The notes under the pieces were generated by a model that saw only the letters and a program-made list of their open reading frames with translations, was not told where the DNA came from and ran no database searches. A DNA stretch of 64,000 nt from Adineta ricciae (taxonomy: Eukaryota; Rotifera; Eurotatoria; Adinetida; Adinetidae): the NCBI GenBank assembly GCA_905250025.1, contig CAJNOJ010000306.1, forward strand, positions 52,463 through 116,462, in the 5' to 3' direction. Position numbers and translations under genes: made by a program. Of the stretch, positions 1 through 12,985 are shown in pieces (positions within the stretch are counted from its first letter, which is position 1; each line of letters begins with the position of its first letter).

Positions 1-72
1 CAGGAGAAGAATCACTCGTTTACAGATAATTTCCGCTAATAGAATCCAATCATGTGAAAACTTTCATTATTC

Positions 73-3000
73 TCAACTAGATATCATCAGATCTACATAG
101 TTAAAAAAAGCTATACATAAAACAATGACAAAAACCAGCGTCAATGATTGTACAAACACTGTACCCTGTCCGTAGTACGGACAATACGGACATTGATATG
201 ATCCACACACCTTGAAAATAACAAATGTATTACTTACATAATCATGTACGCATAGCACTTACTTCGCAAATATCCAAGCCGAACAAATTTCTGAACGTAT
301 AAACATCTCGATACATATTTCCTGGTTCGAACCACTCGTATACTCGAACTTCATAGTATCGTGAAATGTTAGCTACTGGTATCCAACGTTTCGCTTGAAA
401 TTGAAAGCAAATGGGATTGAAGTCAACGTACGGAAAGCCGAAATTAACTTGACCAGGCCAGTTTTCTGCTTCGCGCAAATTACGAACATAAAATCCCCAA
501 ATCATTGATTTCAAATCTTTTTCTTCGACACGATAACCTGTTGGAATTTGAATTTCAACGAACACTGTACCACTTCGCGATGCTTTCAATGTATCGACAT
601 TTTGCGTTCGCCAGGACAAGCAAACATTGTAATCAATGGTTGAAAAGTTACGACCCGATAATACTGGTCGAACATCTACTGAAAATGGTACATAAGCCGG
701 ACGACGGATTTTATTTGTAAATTCTACATTGACACCAACATGCATCTAAGGAAAATAGCAACTATTGTTCTTTTGTAGAAACTATATCAGAATGACCTAC
801 TTGAATTAATGCGTAACCATTACCGAATCCGTCAATGTAAAGCACGCCCCACACATGTTCAACATCGCGAACTTGCGTATCGATGATATTTTCGTCAACG
901 ATAACAACTGGATCATGACTTTCTCCTGGTCCGGACGCGGATGTTAAGTTGATTCGAATGTTATAAGCAGTAATTTCAAAACCACGCAGAACGGCATAAC
1001 CAACAATAGCACGTTGAGCCATACAAGAGTCATACGTTGCTGACCAACCACCGATGAAGTTTCGCATCGATTGTAACCAGAGCACTAATGAGATATGAGC
1101 ACTGTCAGATCAACAGGAATCTATTTTCATCATCTAACATACCAGATTGTTCAGCATCTCTTACTCGTGCTTTATGAGTATATGTCATAACAACAAATGC
1201 TGTTGCAGTTACCGCATGTGCTTCGAAATCGGTCGGTATTGGCTTCGGTCCAAATCGAGGATTGACGTTTGGCCATGTTTTTCTCATCGACGGCAGATTC
1301 AAATTTGAATAATAGATTCCATTTTCATCTAAACATTCCGAGCAAATCAGTACAAAACAGAAATTGTCTATTTTCTATATTTACTCATCCGTTTAAATAG
1401 CGTTAATCTTGCAAAGGCTGCATCCTGTTCTGCACTATTTGTTAGGTGCAAAGCATAAGTAACAATGGCCATATCGAATGCATCGGTGATGAGGCGAAAA
1501 TGTTTTTCTAACCACTGTTTTCCTCGTTGAATAGAACCTGTTAGATATTTTCCTGGTATTCCACGTACATCAACATTCATTTGTAATGCAATCAGAACTT
1601 GCGCTGTTAAGGATAAATTCAATCGTTCGTATGTTCCACTAACATTGGTTAAACGAACGCCAAACTTGTGGCGATCTTCGATGCCGGTTATTTCACCCCA
1701 TGAACCATTTTCTTTTTGGTTTGTTAGAAAGAATTTCACGATATCAGAACGAAGGTTCGGATCAATGTATAAACCTTTTTCTTCCCATTCAGGATAAACA
1801 GCATCACGTAATGTCATCAATGTCCAAGCCGTGAGCCACACAGAAGATTCATTAGAAAAGCCAAATTGACTGAATGAGCCAACGCGCCACGGTTCTTCCG
1901 GGTACGTATCAACATACATAGCCATGAAACGAAGATATTCCATATTTGCATAAGTCAATACCTGTAATAATTTTTGTTCATCAAATGCACGACCACCATG
2001 ACCTAAAAATGGAAACTATTATTTGAGAAAGGGTCTACCCGGATTACTAACCTTGTAACATATACCGAAGATTATAAATCATCATAGCGAAATCGAATAT
2101 ACCCGAATCACCTGGAGCCGTTGTTCGTTGGATTAAGTTGTCTGTGTTTAACCATTCATCGTAGCCCAGCAGGAAATACGGACCGGCTACATCGCCGGAT
2201 ATAAATATTTCGCAAGTTGCTGAACCAAGTATGTAATCCCAAGTGTTTTGCAAAGGGAGAATAAAATTTTCAGGAACAACTATATCATACTCATTCACTT
2301 GCCGCGGTAGATTATTTAACAATAAGACGGTTGGCGTATGATAATAATTACGCACACCTTCATAATTCACTTTGATTGTTTCGCGGAAGAAATCACGAGA
2401 AACGCCAGTGATGCCTTAATGACAAAACAGAAACAATGAAAATATTTCGAAGAAGATATCAATACCTTCGATCATGATTTCGATTTCACCAGCAACAACA
2501 GGAACAAACGGAATATGAAGTCGTCGAACTTCATTCGGATACAAAATCACCAGTACATGATGTTGACCCTCGGTTAGCTTCGGTGCATATGATGATACGA
2601 TACCTCGTTGTTCGATATTAACCGAACGATAATCATCGGATGCATGTAGAATAATCAATGCTTCGACGCGATGCGATTGAAAATTGAACACATCAACACG
2701 CGCTCCAACTTGCTCACCAAGTCGTACAATGGGTGGTACTTCGACTTTTATAAAAAATTGTCTTGTACCTTCGTAGATGAATGGAACATCAACAATACCA
2801 AAGCCTGATAGACGACTGACAGCCAGAGCTGTGATAACCCAGGTAGTGATCACGTTTGGCACTGTTGTACGAAATTGTACACGACCATCGGGATACGCGA
2901 ATTGTTGATGCCACATAAAATCAAGTTGTAATTCACGTTCCCAGTATGGCCATAAGCGGAGATACAAAGGAGTGAAATTATACTCACTTGTTGGTGTTGT

Positions 3001-5488
3001 CGTATTACCTTCAGAGAGAGAGAGAGAAAGAGAAGTCAATTTTTTTCTTTCGATCCAAAATTTTCTACTTACAATTTGCTTCATCAGAACCGTCTCGACA
3101 ATCGAGTATATCATTACATCTCAATGCAGGTGGATAACATGTACCATCCGTGCATTGCAATAAGCCATATTGATCACAGTCTGTTTGGATAGCTTGAATA
3201 TTAACATCGGTGAAGATTTGCATTCCTGATGAATTGAATGTTGAACCAGCATCGTAACCATAGGATTGCGAGGGATAAAAAACTCGATGCGATGCAATGT
3301 TAATATCTGAGTACCATGTATGTTGAAAACTCGTTGTAGAGTATCGATCGAATGAATATAATTCATCATAGAGTATAACTGAACTGAAATGATTGCCTGG
3401 TGGAAATAATCGTGTTTGCACAAGACCAAGACCAGCGAACGCAACATACGACTGCGGTGATGCATAAGCTATCACTTCGATTGTGTTTCCTGTGAAGTCT
3501 TTTCGCCGATTAATTGTGATATTCACATGGTTTGTTACGGATGATGTATCAACATGAAAATTCATACTGTCGGCAACAATTTCTCCGTCATAGCGAATAT
3601 AGTACACTAGGATGTGAGCAGATGGAGCCATTTCGCGGCTAATACCAACATCGAATGTTTTCTGTCGAGCACCATCCATAGGAAGAATGTTTGTAAAGAT
3701 TAACCTGCCTGCTGACGTTATATGATAATATACAAAATCAACATACTGGGTGATATTGACACGAAACAGCATAAAATCTCCTACACGCGGGTTTTCCGTA
3801 CTCGATGTTACTTGTAGATAACTATTCGATGGAGATAGATAACGAATAGCACGTTGTTCATCTGTGGTACCTTGAACTAATATATTGTTGTCGTATAACT
3901 CAGCACGAAGACGTATAAATGTTATTGCTGGATCACCTGGCGCTAAAAACCGATGTTGAATGATACCAGAAGAATCGATCAGATAATCCACTGGAACCCC
4001 TGATTGGCCTAGATCGTTTTCAGTATAGATACGAATAAACCGACCAGGCCCCGGAGGATACTTAGTCCCATCAATATTCATCGCAGCTACATATGTAGTA
4101 AAGATCATCCGTGGTTTGAATACCATTGATGGGCCACCAAGAAAACGAAGACGCGTACCAGGTGTATAGAAGGAAACAACTGTCGTGCCTAAAAAAGATC
4201 CCTATAGACTAACCAGATCCTTTAGTGAAGTATTCTCTCCTAACCGTTATTTGTTTCATTCCACCATGGATCATGTATAACAGCTGTTATTAAGATTTCA
4301 TTACCATCCAAATCTGGTAGTAATGTTCGGATGGTCTCCATTGGAATGAAGAAGCCAGCAACACCGTTAAAGTCATTGATCGTCGTTCTGTATGTCGATA
4401 TTAGCCTTCCTTCTGGCGTCTTAGGTTGAAATTCAACATCAGCCAATGGAAAATTATACGGATCATAGCGCAACGATCGATTACGTGCCTGAACAACTAA
4501 ATTTGCATAACCGAGAACACCCATACCAGTTGTATAGTTTGCTATAATAAATCCACCAACACCCGGTGCATCCGTAGGTAAATAATATGGAACGGTAACA
4601 TTCACTTCAAATTTCCGATTGTAAAATTCGTGCATATCAAACTGTTTTGTTGCTTCGTAACCCATCACACGGCATTTCACTTGCCACACACCTTCTGGGG
4701 GTCCATCATTGATGGGATACTAAAACGGAAAGAGTTCAACTTTCGCACTTATGAAGATTCTGTTCAAGAATTTGTACCTCAAGTGAAACAATACCAGCGG
4801 TTGTCTGTTGATTTTCCCATTTGCGTAGAATATGACCTGATGGTCCAATTATATACGCATCAAGTGTATGAAAATATCCGCTCAAATCGGGATAAATAGG
4901 TATACAACGAAATTGCACTACCGTTTCATGTCGATATACTGGTCGATCAAGTTGGATAAGTATTGTTACACCTTTCTGTTCGAAGATCAATTCGGAAATA
5001 TTTGAAAATTTCCTTTCACCCGTTAATGATGTTCCTTCAACTGTTAAACGATAAGTACTAGAACGTATATTATTCGGTATACGCATCTGTAGTGTTCTTG
5101 GTACATTCAACATACAGAGATCTTCAACTGCTGCCACAGCCATATCATCATTTGATATTAGTGCTTTGACCATCGTAGAATTCCATTCTTTACGTAGGAT
5201 GGTAACACTAACGGAAATGATTTGTGCTGGTCGTATGATACGTGGACCGACGATGATATAAGATGGCGTAGCAGGTAGTCGTGCTTGTTGTGATGTGTAG
5301 ATATTCAGCGGTACTTGTCGACGACGAATGGAATGATTGAGAAAAGTATCTGATTGAAATGGCTCAGTTGTTTGGAAATTGTCGGTCGCATTTTGTGAGT
5401 AAAACGGAAAGAATTCCGAGGATTGATAAGCGAAGATCGTTGTCAAGAGATGCAATTGAAGAAAGAGAGCAACACTCAGTCGATTCAT
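73..5488 (-). CDS. Macroglobulin complement-related (MCR/CD109-like) protein, thioester-less
   Basis: Alpha-2-macroglobulin superfamily, an extracellular surface protein. About ten exons joined by introns of 50-60 nt, for example GT near 4780 to AG near 4721, and 256-205 before the last exon. The start at 5488 gives a signal peptide (MNRLSVALFLQLHLLTTIFA). MG domains follow. An LDL-receptor class A module (C-x6-C-TDGTCYPPALRC-x3-LDCRDGSDEANC) lies at about 3180-3075, then the alpha-helical TED domain (2416-1105) and the receptor-binding domain (745-257). The TED position that normally reads GCGEQ is APGDS (about 2120-2100), so no thioester can form. The C-terminus ends in a hydrophobic stretch (VFVQSLTLVFVIVLCIAFF) plus a short polar tail, which fits a GPI signal or membrane anchor. 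The LDLa insertion with loss of the thioester is the architecture of insect Mcr (TEP6). Exon ends are my own splicing; the family call is strong. Confidence 0.9.
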
Positions 5489-6862
5489 CTAAAATAGAAA
5501 TGAGTTGAGCACCGCTATAAAACGTGATAATAAAAGAATCTTGAAAATTTTTAAGACTTCTTCTCTTCCTTCACACGCTGTATGATTCATCTGCATCGAT
5601 CAATAAACTTAATCATGAAAATATCTGCTGAAACTCTGGAGAATTGTTTATATAAATTCGATGTTCTGATGACTCCGATTCTCTCTCTGTCTCTCTACGC
5701 ATAAACTAACCTTTTCCATTGAAGGGCAGATCTTATCGTCAGTACGAGAAGAAAAAATTTGTTTGTTAAAAGAACAAAGTCATCGTTATTTGAACTTTAT
5801 CAAACAAATTTCTTTTGCCAATGAACCCTATCATCACATATTGATCACGGATGAAGACGATTATTCGCGGACTATCCATTGTTGATCCACATTTCGAAAT
5901 AGATAATCTATGGTACATCAAGTGAAATCCTATGCGAATGTGACGCCTCATTTGTTGCGATACGAGTTGAACGCTGCAGTTAACGAGTCAGGTGGGAAAG
6001 TAATTACAATCGTATAATTCAAAGACATTGTTGTATAGATGTAAGAATTATAAGTTTCATTATTCCGAGTAATATGAGACTCGGATGCATAAAAATTTGA
6101 TACATTAACAACGAGGAGAGAAAGTGTATCATTCAAATCTTTGATAAATCGCCCGATCAGCTGTTGTTCCTTCTTTTCTTTTCGTATGCACGATCTCTTT
6201 CACTGATCATGTCTGACTCTCTGCCTTCTTTTTCGTTCTGTTTTTATATCATTAACTTTCTTTGATGATATGCTACATCAAAGTACAACATCAGTATCTC
6301 CTCTATAAAATATACTCTACTTTTTTTTATTACAAACTGCAATCGAAATGCTGAACAATCCATTTTCAAAGAAAGGTGAACTGATTTATCGCTTTAAACA
6401 ATGTTCTGGCATTGTCTGTGTGTGTTCAACAGTAGCACGAGTTTACACTTCTCCATTTTTTAATAGTAAGACGCACCGGCGTTGACTGTTAACCTTCTTT
6501 TTTTCCGTCATCAATAAATAATAGAAGTCATTCGATTGAATCCCTTTCGTATTTGTACTCAAAGTTCACTCGGGTGTTTCCCCGATGAAGACACGCCTTG
6601 CTTAGTCAGATTTCAGAGTCAATATATAGTACACAAGGTTACAGACATGAGATAACAAAGCAAACAGTGCGTTGAACGTTTTGGCGATTACAAACAATGA
6701 AAGTATTTTGTCAACGTATTGACACAAAACCAAATGATCTCGTTGACCGATAAATGTTTCTGATTACTTTCATAACTTTAGTATGATCGTATTTTTCTTT
6801 CTGTAAGTATACATATTGAAACATGTGCATATTCTTTATTTGAAACCAAATATTCAATACAA
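5489..6862. other. Intergenic, possible coding relic
   Basis: This is the upstream region of the MCR-like gene and the downstream region of the LURP-one-related gene. A 62-codon minus-strand reading frame at 6136-5948 has protein-like composition with several N-glycosylation sites (NVS, NNET, NYT) but no splice partner or family that I recognise. The rest is AT-rich with short pyrimidine runs. Confidence 0.4.
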
Positions 6863-7432
6863 TTAAACTTTAATGTTTCCTTGATGAGGCGTTGCCAGAG
6901 GATTGCCCGGAAGACGTTGCGCACACGAGAGAACGATTATTAAAGCCATAATGAATGCATGATATTCCTCTGTGCCATTCGCAATCTCTACCCAAAATGT
7001 GTCTTTCAATGGGGCAGTATCTTTCGTAACGAGAGCAACAATACTGTCATCTTTCTTCAGTAGAAATTCGCGAGAAAAGGGACCTCCGCGATTTTCCATG
7101 ACGTAATCACCATTCGAAGTGCTAATTTCTAGTTTACGTTGAGTGGGCGGGCCTGTTCGTTTTACAGATGCCAGTTGTGTTTCTTCAGCATCTCGATGAA
7201 TCGAATAGATATTATATGTTGGATGTAAATGCAGTTTCTCTTGGCGAATTCGTATCAGTTCATTTCCGACAGCATCATACAACGTTAGTTTGTCTCCTAA
7301 GACAAATAATGTCGAATCGACTTTATAATGAACATTTCCATCGGCATCAGCAATGACAAATTTATCATCGGAGGAGAAATGCTTGTCCTCGATGACATAT
7401 CGATTTGGTAAAGACGTTTCGGTTTGATTCAT
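6863..7432 (-). CDS. LURP-one-related (LOR/DUF567) family protein
   Basis: Single-exon gene of 189 codons. The longer open frame begins with TTG at 7459, so I take the first ATG (MNQTETSLPNRYVIEDKHF) at 7432. The pattern 'RYVIEDKHFSSDDKF', then 'ADGNVHYKVDSTLFVLGDKL' and 'YDAVGNELIRIRQEKLHLHP', is the repeated beta-strand signature of the LURP-one-related fold, which resembles the tubby C-terminal and phospholipid scramblase barrel. Biochemical function is not established for the family. The last 30 residues hold a hydrophobic patch (FIMALIIVLSCA), which in this fold is usually the buried central helix rather than a membrane anchor. The family is widespread in plants, fungi and bacteria; this copy's origin is not determined. 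Confidence 0.8.
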   Translation of the reverse strand: MNQTETSLPNRYVIEDKHFSSDDKFVIADADGNVHYKVDSTLFVLGDKLTLYDAVGNELIRIRQEKLHLHPTYNIYSIHRDAEETQLASVKRTGPPTQRKLEISTSNGDYVMENRGGPFSREFLLKKDDSIVALVTKDTAPLKDTFWVEIANGTEEYHAFIMALIIVLSCAQRLPGNPLATPHQGNIKV

Positions 7433-7906
7433 TGTGTGAAATTCACACTGAGAAGACAAACAGATATAAATAGCTCAGTAAAAGGAGTAATCAACCGTAT
7501 CTTTATTAACTGAGGCAGTTATTTCGTTTTATTTATTATCAAGTGAATCAGATAAAAACTCGGGAAAAGCATCATTATGTATATCGAAAAAAAAAAGAAA
7601 AGAAAAATGACGTATAAATATAAACTACAATGTACATCGAGTTCGTTTCTGTTAACTTCATTATGATCAATTCAATACATCGAGATGTATAAAACGATTT
7701 TTTCGGCCATATTTTTTATACACATATCACACAGTGCATTGAGATAGATGGATAAAAGAACAAATTATAATGTCCAAACGCACGCCTACTCACGCTGATC
7801 TACAACTACAACATTTATCTAATGACATGTTTGGTACAAAAAACAAAAGTATGTCTGGAACTTGTCACTGTTCAATTATACACTTGATGGAATTGATACG
7901 ACCTAT
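7433..7906. other. Intergenic between LOR gene and ETS factor
   Basis: AT-rich gap between the start of the LOR gene and the stop of the ETS gene, about 0.47 kb. It holds A-runs near 7590. A plus-strand open frame at 7770-7973 lies partly over the ETS coding sequence and shows no domain. No RNA gene seen. Confidence 0.5.
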
Positions 7907-9722
7907 TTATGTGTTCTTTGAGTCCGTCATATGTTCTTCTTGTTTACAACTGACAGCTAAATTTAGTGGTTGATCAAACGGATAGCCATGTAGCAGACGG
8001 GACGTTAGCGAGATAGGAATGGTCTGTTTTCGTTTCGCTGTTGATGAACAAGAATATTGTTTTTCACTCTCATGATGACTACTATCTAATGATTCGGGCG
8101 ATGACGAACTTGCTCGATCACTTTTCGATATCGGTTTATCGCGTGTTGGAAACAAGTAGTTACTCGATATCATTGATGAATAATTAGGTAAAAGATGTAG
8201 GAACTGATTAGATAGCTGTGACGGAACGGAGGGTTCTGAACGTTGAAGATTCGTTTCGGATAGAAGTGAAGCCTTGCTGGCTGATGAATAGAACGTGTTA
8301 GCAGATGAACTTTGACGTTTCATATTCTTGCGAATTTCATCGGGTGAACGCATAAAGCGATAGAGTAAACGTTTGGATTGCTCTTTGGAAATAATATTAT
8401 TCGAATAGTAGTAACGCATCCCGCGTGATAGCTTTTCATAGGTCATTGACAAACGATTCTTTTGTAATCCTGAAATGAATGTTGCGTACACGATCGAAAT
8501 GAAAGAAAGATAGATTTTACCCCAGAGTGCGGCCAGTTTATCAGCTTGATTGATTCGAAAGACCATTTTCTCACGATTTTCCCAGTGAATTATTGATTCG
8601 TAGAGTGGATCTTCGAGTAGAATGTAGAGAAATTCCCAGAGAATTCGACAATCTACATCAAATAGTCAATAGATATCTTGTTTCGATATACATCAGAATA
8701 TCATACTTTTCGCTGCTTTTGGTTTCATTAGAATATCACCATGAAAATCAATGCGATCTTGATAATAACGTATCTGTCTCGCACTATCACTTCCGACGTG
8801 AATTTTTCTTTCATTTGCTTGAGATTTGACTAACAATGGTGGCGGCAGTAGTGGTGGTTTAGAAGCTGATTCATGCTGTTCGATATCGATATCTTCATCA
8901 TCCATATATTCCTCTTTGATAGATGAGATCGGAAGACTCATGTCATGCTTCTCCAATGGTTTGGTCACTAGAGAACAAGTTTTCGATACGAAGATATCGT
9001 TTGATGAAATCGAACTAACCTGGTGACGACGAAGACGAACACTCTGATGTCTGTCGAGTTCGTGTCAGTTGTTGCGACGCAATCGATGCTGCTGTGTACT
9101 TCGCTTCGCATTGATTGTATAGATAATTCATTGCTGGATGTAGATATGGCATGTTCGGTGGTGGGACTGGTGGGAATGGAAGATTAAAATGACGCACTGA
9201 TGAAGGTGGTAGAAAACCAAAACTGTTCCATAGTTGATAGGAAAGTGCTGAAAAAGACATCGATAGAAATGGAACTTTCTCTGAACAAAACTTTACTCTG
9301 ACAATTGAATGATTTGATTAATGCATAGTGCTGTTGAAGCGCTTTATAGAGAATGTCTCCAGAACGTGCTGAACGCTGTTTGAAGCCATCTTCACTCAAC
9401 AGAGATAATGCTTTACCTATAGAAAATCAAAGTCACAGTTTAAGAAAAGAACATCTTCCGTTGAACTGACCATTCATTTCGAAATCATTCAAGTTAATGT
9501 CACCCAGCGAATATTCTTCAATACAATATTCAATCCATTTTTGCACATCTTCTTTCGTCCAGAACTCGATCGATCGAACTAAAAGTCGAGGTTACTCTCT
9601 TGCGTTTCTCAAAGCACTTTCTTACGTAAATTTGCTGGTAAATTCATTTTCGTCGATGATATCAGATAATTATTGGTTGGAAATGGTATATTAGCAAATG
9701 TCGTATCCGTATTAGCAACCAT
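7907..9722 (-). CDS. TEL/Yan-type ETS transcriptional repressor (PNT + ETS)
   Basis: Six exons. The start at 9722 gives MVANTDTTFANIPF. The PNT/SAM domain is spread over exons 1-3: NLPANL, then RSIEFWTKEDVQKWIEYC, then NDFEMN-GKALSLL and RSGDILYKALQQHYA. A Pro/Ser-rich linker follows, containing IKEE (a psi-K-x-E SUMO site). The ETS domain is split by an intron near 8520-8470: LWEFLYILLEDPLYESIIHW, then INQADKLAALWG joined to LQKNRLSMTYEKLSRGMRYY, ending RLLYRFMRSPDEIRK. 'RFM+SPDEI' after the ETS domain is typical of the ETV6/ETV7/Yan group rather than of activating ETS factors, so nuclear transcriptional repression downstream of receptor tyrosine kinase/MAPK signalling is expected. The C-terminus contains FDQPLNLAV, close to the CtBP-binding PxDLS motif. 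Splices were inferred from phase; the family call is strong. Confidence 0.9.
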
Positions 9723-12075
9723 ACTAAAATTCAAACGAAAAATGAAACTGAAAGAAAAACAACAAAGGTAGATTCGTTCATGCGTCACAGTTACGGAAGA
9801 CCATCGCCGAGCAATACTTTTTCTATATACGTATCTATCACTTAAATAATCATATTTTCCTCGAATAAGACATCCCTTATTTGCGTAGGAAGAAATACAT
9901 TACTTTTCCCTTATGTATGATTCATTCGAGGGGTCGAATACTCAATATTTCCTGCATATTTACTTAACAGGAGCTGGAAAAAGAGTGTGAAGAGATAAAA
10001 ATTTGGAGATAGAGTGGGTGCAGGTAGATAGGAAAGAGAAATCAGTAGTTTTCGATGTCATTAAATGATAATTTAGTAAATAAGAAAGAAGAAATCAAAA
10101 TTGGGCTGGGTAGTATGCAGGAGATTGCATTGAATACAAATGGTCATATACGCTCTGTTATTTTTCAAAGAATACGAGTGCTTAGAAGTGACCTCCTTCC
10201 TTCGAAAATATTGTAGGTCAATAGAAGAGATCTATTCATTCTGATTTCATTGTCTACCTTGGAAGCTCAAGAACACAATTCTCTCACAACAGGAGACGTA
10301 TTCTGTTCTGTTTTTGCATCGCTGCTCGCTCTCTTTTCCTCTCCCATTAGGTCGGTCGACGATGTGAAAAGAAAAAGGAATCATTTCAAGTTATTTTTTG
10401 AACATACATATACATATATATATGCACACGCTGGCCTTGTTCTGTTCTCTTTTTCCTCTCGATCATCATCATCACTATTCATCCTGTCTACCTGTCGAGA
10501 CGACAAGAGGAAGGTCCAAAACATTCGTATATAATAAAACAAATTTTTTCGCTTTTCTCTCATTCATTCATTAGATTGAACACGATATCCGCACCAATAC
10601 ACTCTACACACACACACATATTTCGGTGACCTCAAGAAAAAAAAAAGAAAGAATGCAATAAACTCAACATCAAATAATTTGAATGAGAAAAAAAAGGAAT
10701 TCTTTGTCGGTCTACTTCAACTCCGCCTTTTTTTTCTCACTTCCATTGTCATGCTCCATGAATACTTTTATTTTCTCGTTTCGACCCTATACAGTTACTT
10801 GTCGCGCAGCCTAATTAAAAGCTGAACATAAATCTATGTGCAGCCGACAGGTGTTTGTAAGTAATGATGATACTGATAAGACATACGACAAACAACAGTC
10901 GATTGATGACGTCTATTTACGCTAAGCTCCTATTCTACAGAGAAGTGCTAATGTAAAGCCTATGATCATATCAGCAATGTTCATTGTCGAAACGAGAGAA
11001 AAAGAAACTAGGTCACAACAACCTGTTACTTGTTCAATCATTAATAACTTATGATCATTGACCTAGATAGACTTCTTTTTCATTTCGTTCGCAACTAATA
11101 GCAAAGTGTATGTATACGAAGGAGAAATGAATGATGCATCCCAATCGTTTCTTTTCTTTTCTATGAAACTTTGATCAATGAACAATTCTTCTAGTCTATT
11201 TTCTACGCTTTGAATTCAATCTATATCGGTTTTGCTTCATTTGACTTCTACTCTAGTTCAATTCTCGAATGTTTCTGTCTAGTGAATAGAATAAAAACAA
11301 AACAAACGATTTCATATTACAAGTTCATTTTGTACGCAGATATACCCTTGACGGAAGAAAAGCAAAACGAGAAAAAGAAGAAAGAGTTACTTGTTAACTC
11401 ATTCACGGAAGATAAGATAATAGCGGTGAGGTGAAAGTCGATATATATTGTTTACCATCTTAAGAGATAAATACATTGGTTGGCTCTTCTATTGTATATG
11501 ATAAGACACGTAAAGCAAGAAATTCTATTCGAATATGTGTGTACATAGACACTGATAACTGTTCAAATGATGATAGTTAGTCATCAGAAATGTACGTTTT
11601 TTCGTTATTTACATCGACATTCGTTAATTTAACGCATGTATAGCTATGTTAATCGAGCTGAAGGTGAAATCAAATGAGACATTACGTACAGAAATGTGTA
11701 TACGATTAGAACTAATAAAAAAATATGACATAAACATCTTTTTCCTTCGTTCATTTAGCAATGTCTCTTAACGTATTTGAATCATCGAAAGAAAAACCGA
11801 ACTTTTTTCTCTTTCCATTCATCGGCAAGACGTTCGATTTATCTGTTTCGTGTTTCTTCCTTTTTCATACTCACTCATTAGATGTAAAAAGTGTGTTTTT
11901 CTTTCGAGGACATCGTCAAAGCACGTGAGAGGAAATAAAGAATACTGCATTTGTCATGCAACCCTACTCTCACTTGTTGATAATCACCATATTTTCTTTT
12001 TGCGTTTGAAACGAAAGATAAATATATGGACTCAATAAGCCTTTTGTCGTCTATTATAATCAACAGAAGGATTTG
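9723..12075. other. Gene-free upstream region between diverging genes
   Basis: A 2.35 kb gap between two genes transcribed away from each other (ETS repressor and calcium sensor). It is AT-rich, with short microsatellites such as (AT/AC)n near 10405-10430 and (AC)n near 10608. Open frames here lack codon structure or domains. It is a plausible home for regulatory elements of the ETS gene, but none is recognisable by eye. Confidence 0.5.
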
Positions 12076-12683
12076 ATGGGTAATCAACAAGCTTCGAAAT
12101 CTCTCACCGATAGGGACGTGCAAATTTTGATTGAAACCAGTGGGAAAAGTGAAAGAGAAATTCATCAATGGTACAAAGAATTTCATGAAGATAGTCACGG
12201 AACTGATCGAATGAATAAACGACAATTCCAAACCTTTTACTTGAAACTACGCAACCGACCCCATTTGCAACAAATCACGGATCATATTTTCCGTGCATTC
12301 GATATCGATCAATCCGGTAGTTGATTTCGTTTTTGCCATTGAAAAATCTCCTCTCTGATTTTCCAGGTACGATTGACTTCAATGAATTCCTTATTGCCTA
12401 TATTGCTACAAGCGAAGGTACACCACGTCAGAAATTTACCTATGCGTTCGAAGTCTACGATATGAATGATGACGAAATCATTGAGAAGAAAGAAATCAAG
12501 AAGGTTTTAAACATCATCTGTCGACTACTTGGCTTCTCAGAGCATGATGCTGCGAGTTATTCTCGATCGATGATGCTTTCCTTCGATACGAATCGTGACA
12601 AAGTCTTGACCAAAAGCGAGTTTGTCGAAGGATGTTTACACGATCCCACATTAGGCAAATTATCGAATCCATTCGATCTCTGA
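12076..12683 (+). CDS. Neuronal calcium sensor family EF-hand protein
   Basis: Two exons, 12076-12316 and 12367-12683, joined by a 50-nt GT-AG intron that restores DIDQSG-TIDFNEF. The first ATG (12076) gives MGNQQASKSL, whose Gly2 fits N-myristoylation, as in recoverin/frequenin relatives. The open frame extends to a TTG at 12073, which I reject as start. Of four EF-hands, EF2 (DIDQSGTIDFNE) is canonical, EF3 (DMNDDEIIEKKE) has Glu in place of the usual Gly6, and EF4 (DTNRDKVLTKSE) is near-canonical. EF1 is degenerate and also lacks the CPxG motif normal for the family (it reads HEDSHGTDRMNKRQF). It probably acts as a membrane-associated calcium switch. Which NCS subtype it is cannot be decided. 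Confidence 0.88.
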
Positions 12684-12985
12684 TTCTGTGTTTATCGTAA
12701 ATATGAAACTAAAAAGATCAATAGAAGACTTTCACAGCATCTAATTCGACAAAAAATCATTTTCTTTTCAAGTTTATACAATAACAAACGCTCAAAATAA
12801 ACAAATACATCTCAAGCGTGGTTTTGTTTTTTGAAAAACATCAAATAGACAGTTACATATACATACATACACATTCGCGAAAGAAAAAAGACACCGATTG
12901 ATTGATAGCATGTATGTATGGATGACGAGGACATCTTGACTAGTGATCAATACAGCTAAAGAGATCTTCGATGTTGTTATTTGCT
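12684..12985. other. Convergent 3' region
   Basis: A 0.3 kb gap between the stops of the calcium sensor (plus) and the Q-rich gene (minus). AATAAA occurs at about 12796, in the sense of the plus-strand gene. Otherwise nothing seen. Confidence 0.4.

Noticed and set aside
5766-6136. Two short minus-strand frames upstream of the MCR-like gene that could be an extra gene
   Set aside because: No family match, no acceptable splice between them, and no start context. Kept only as a possible relic.
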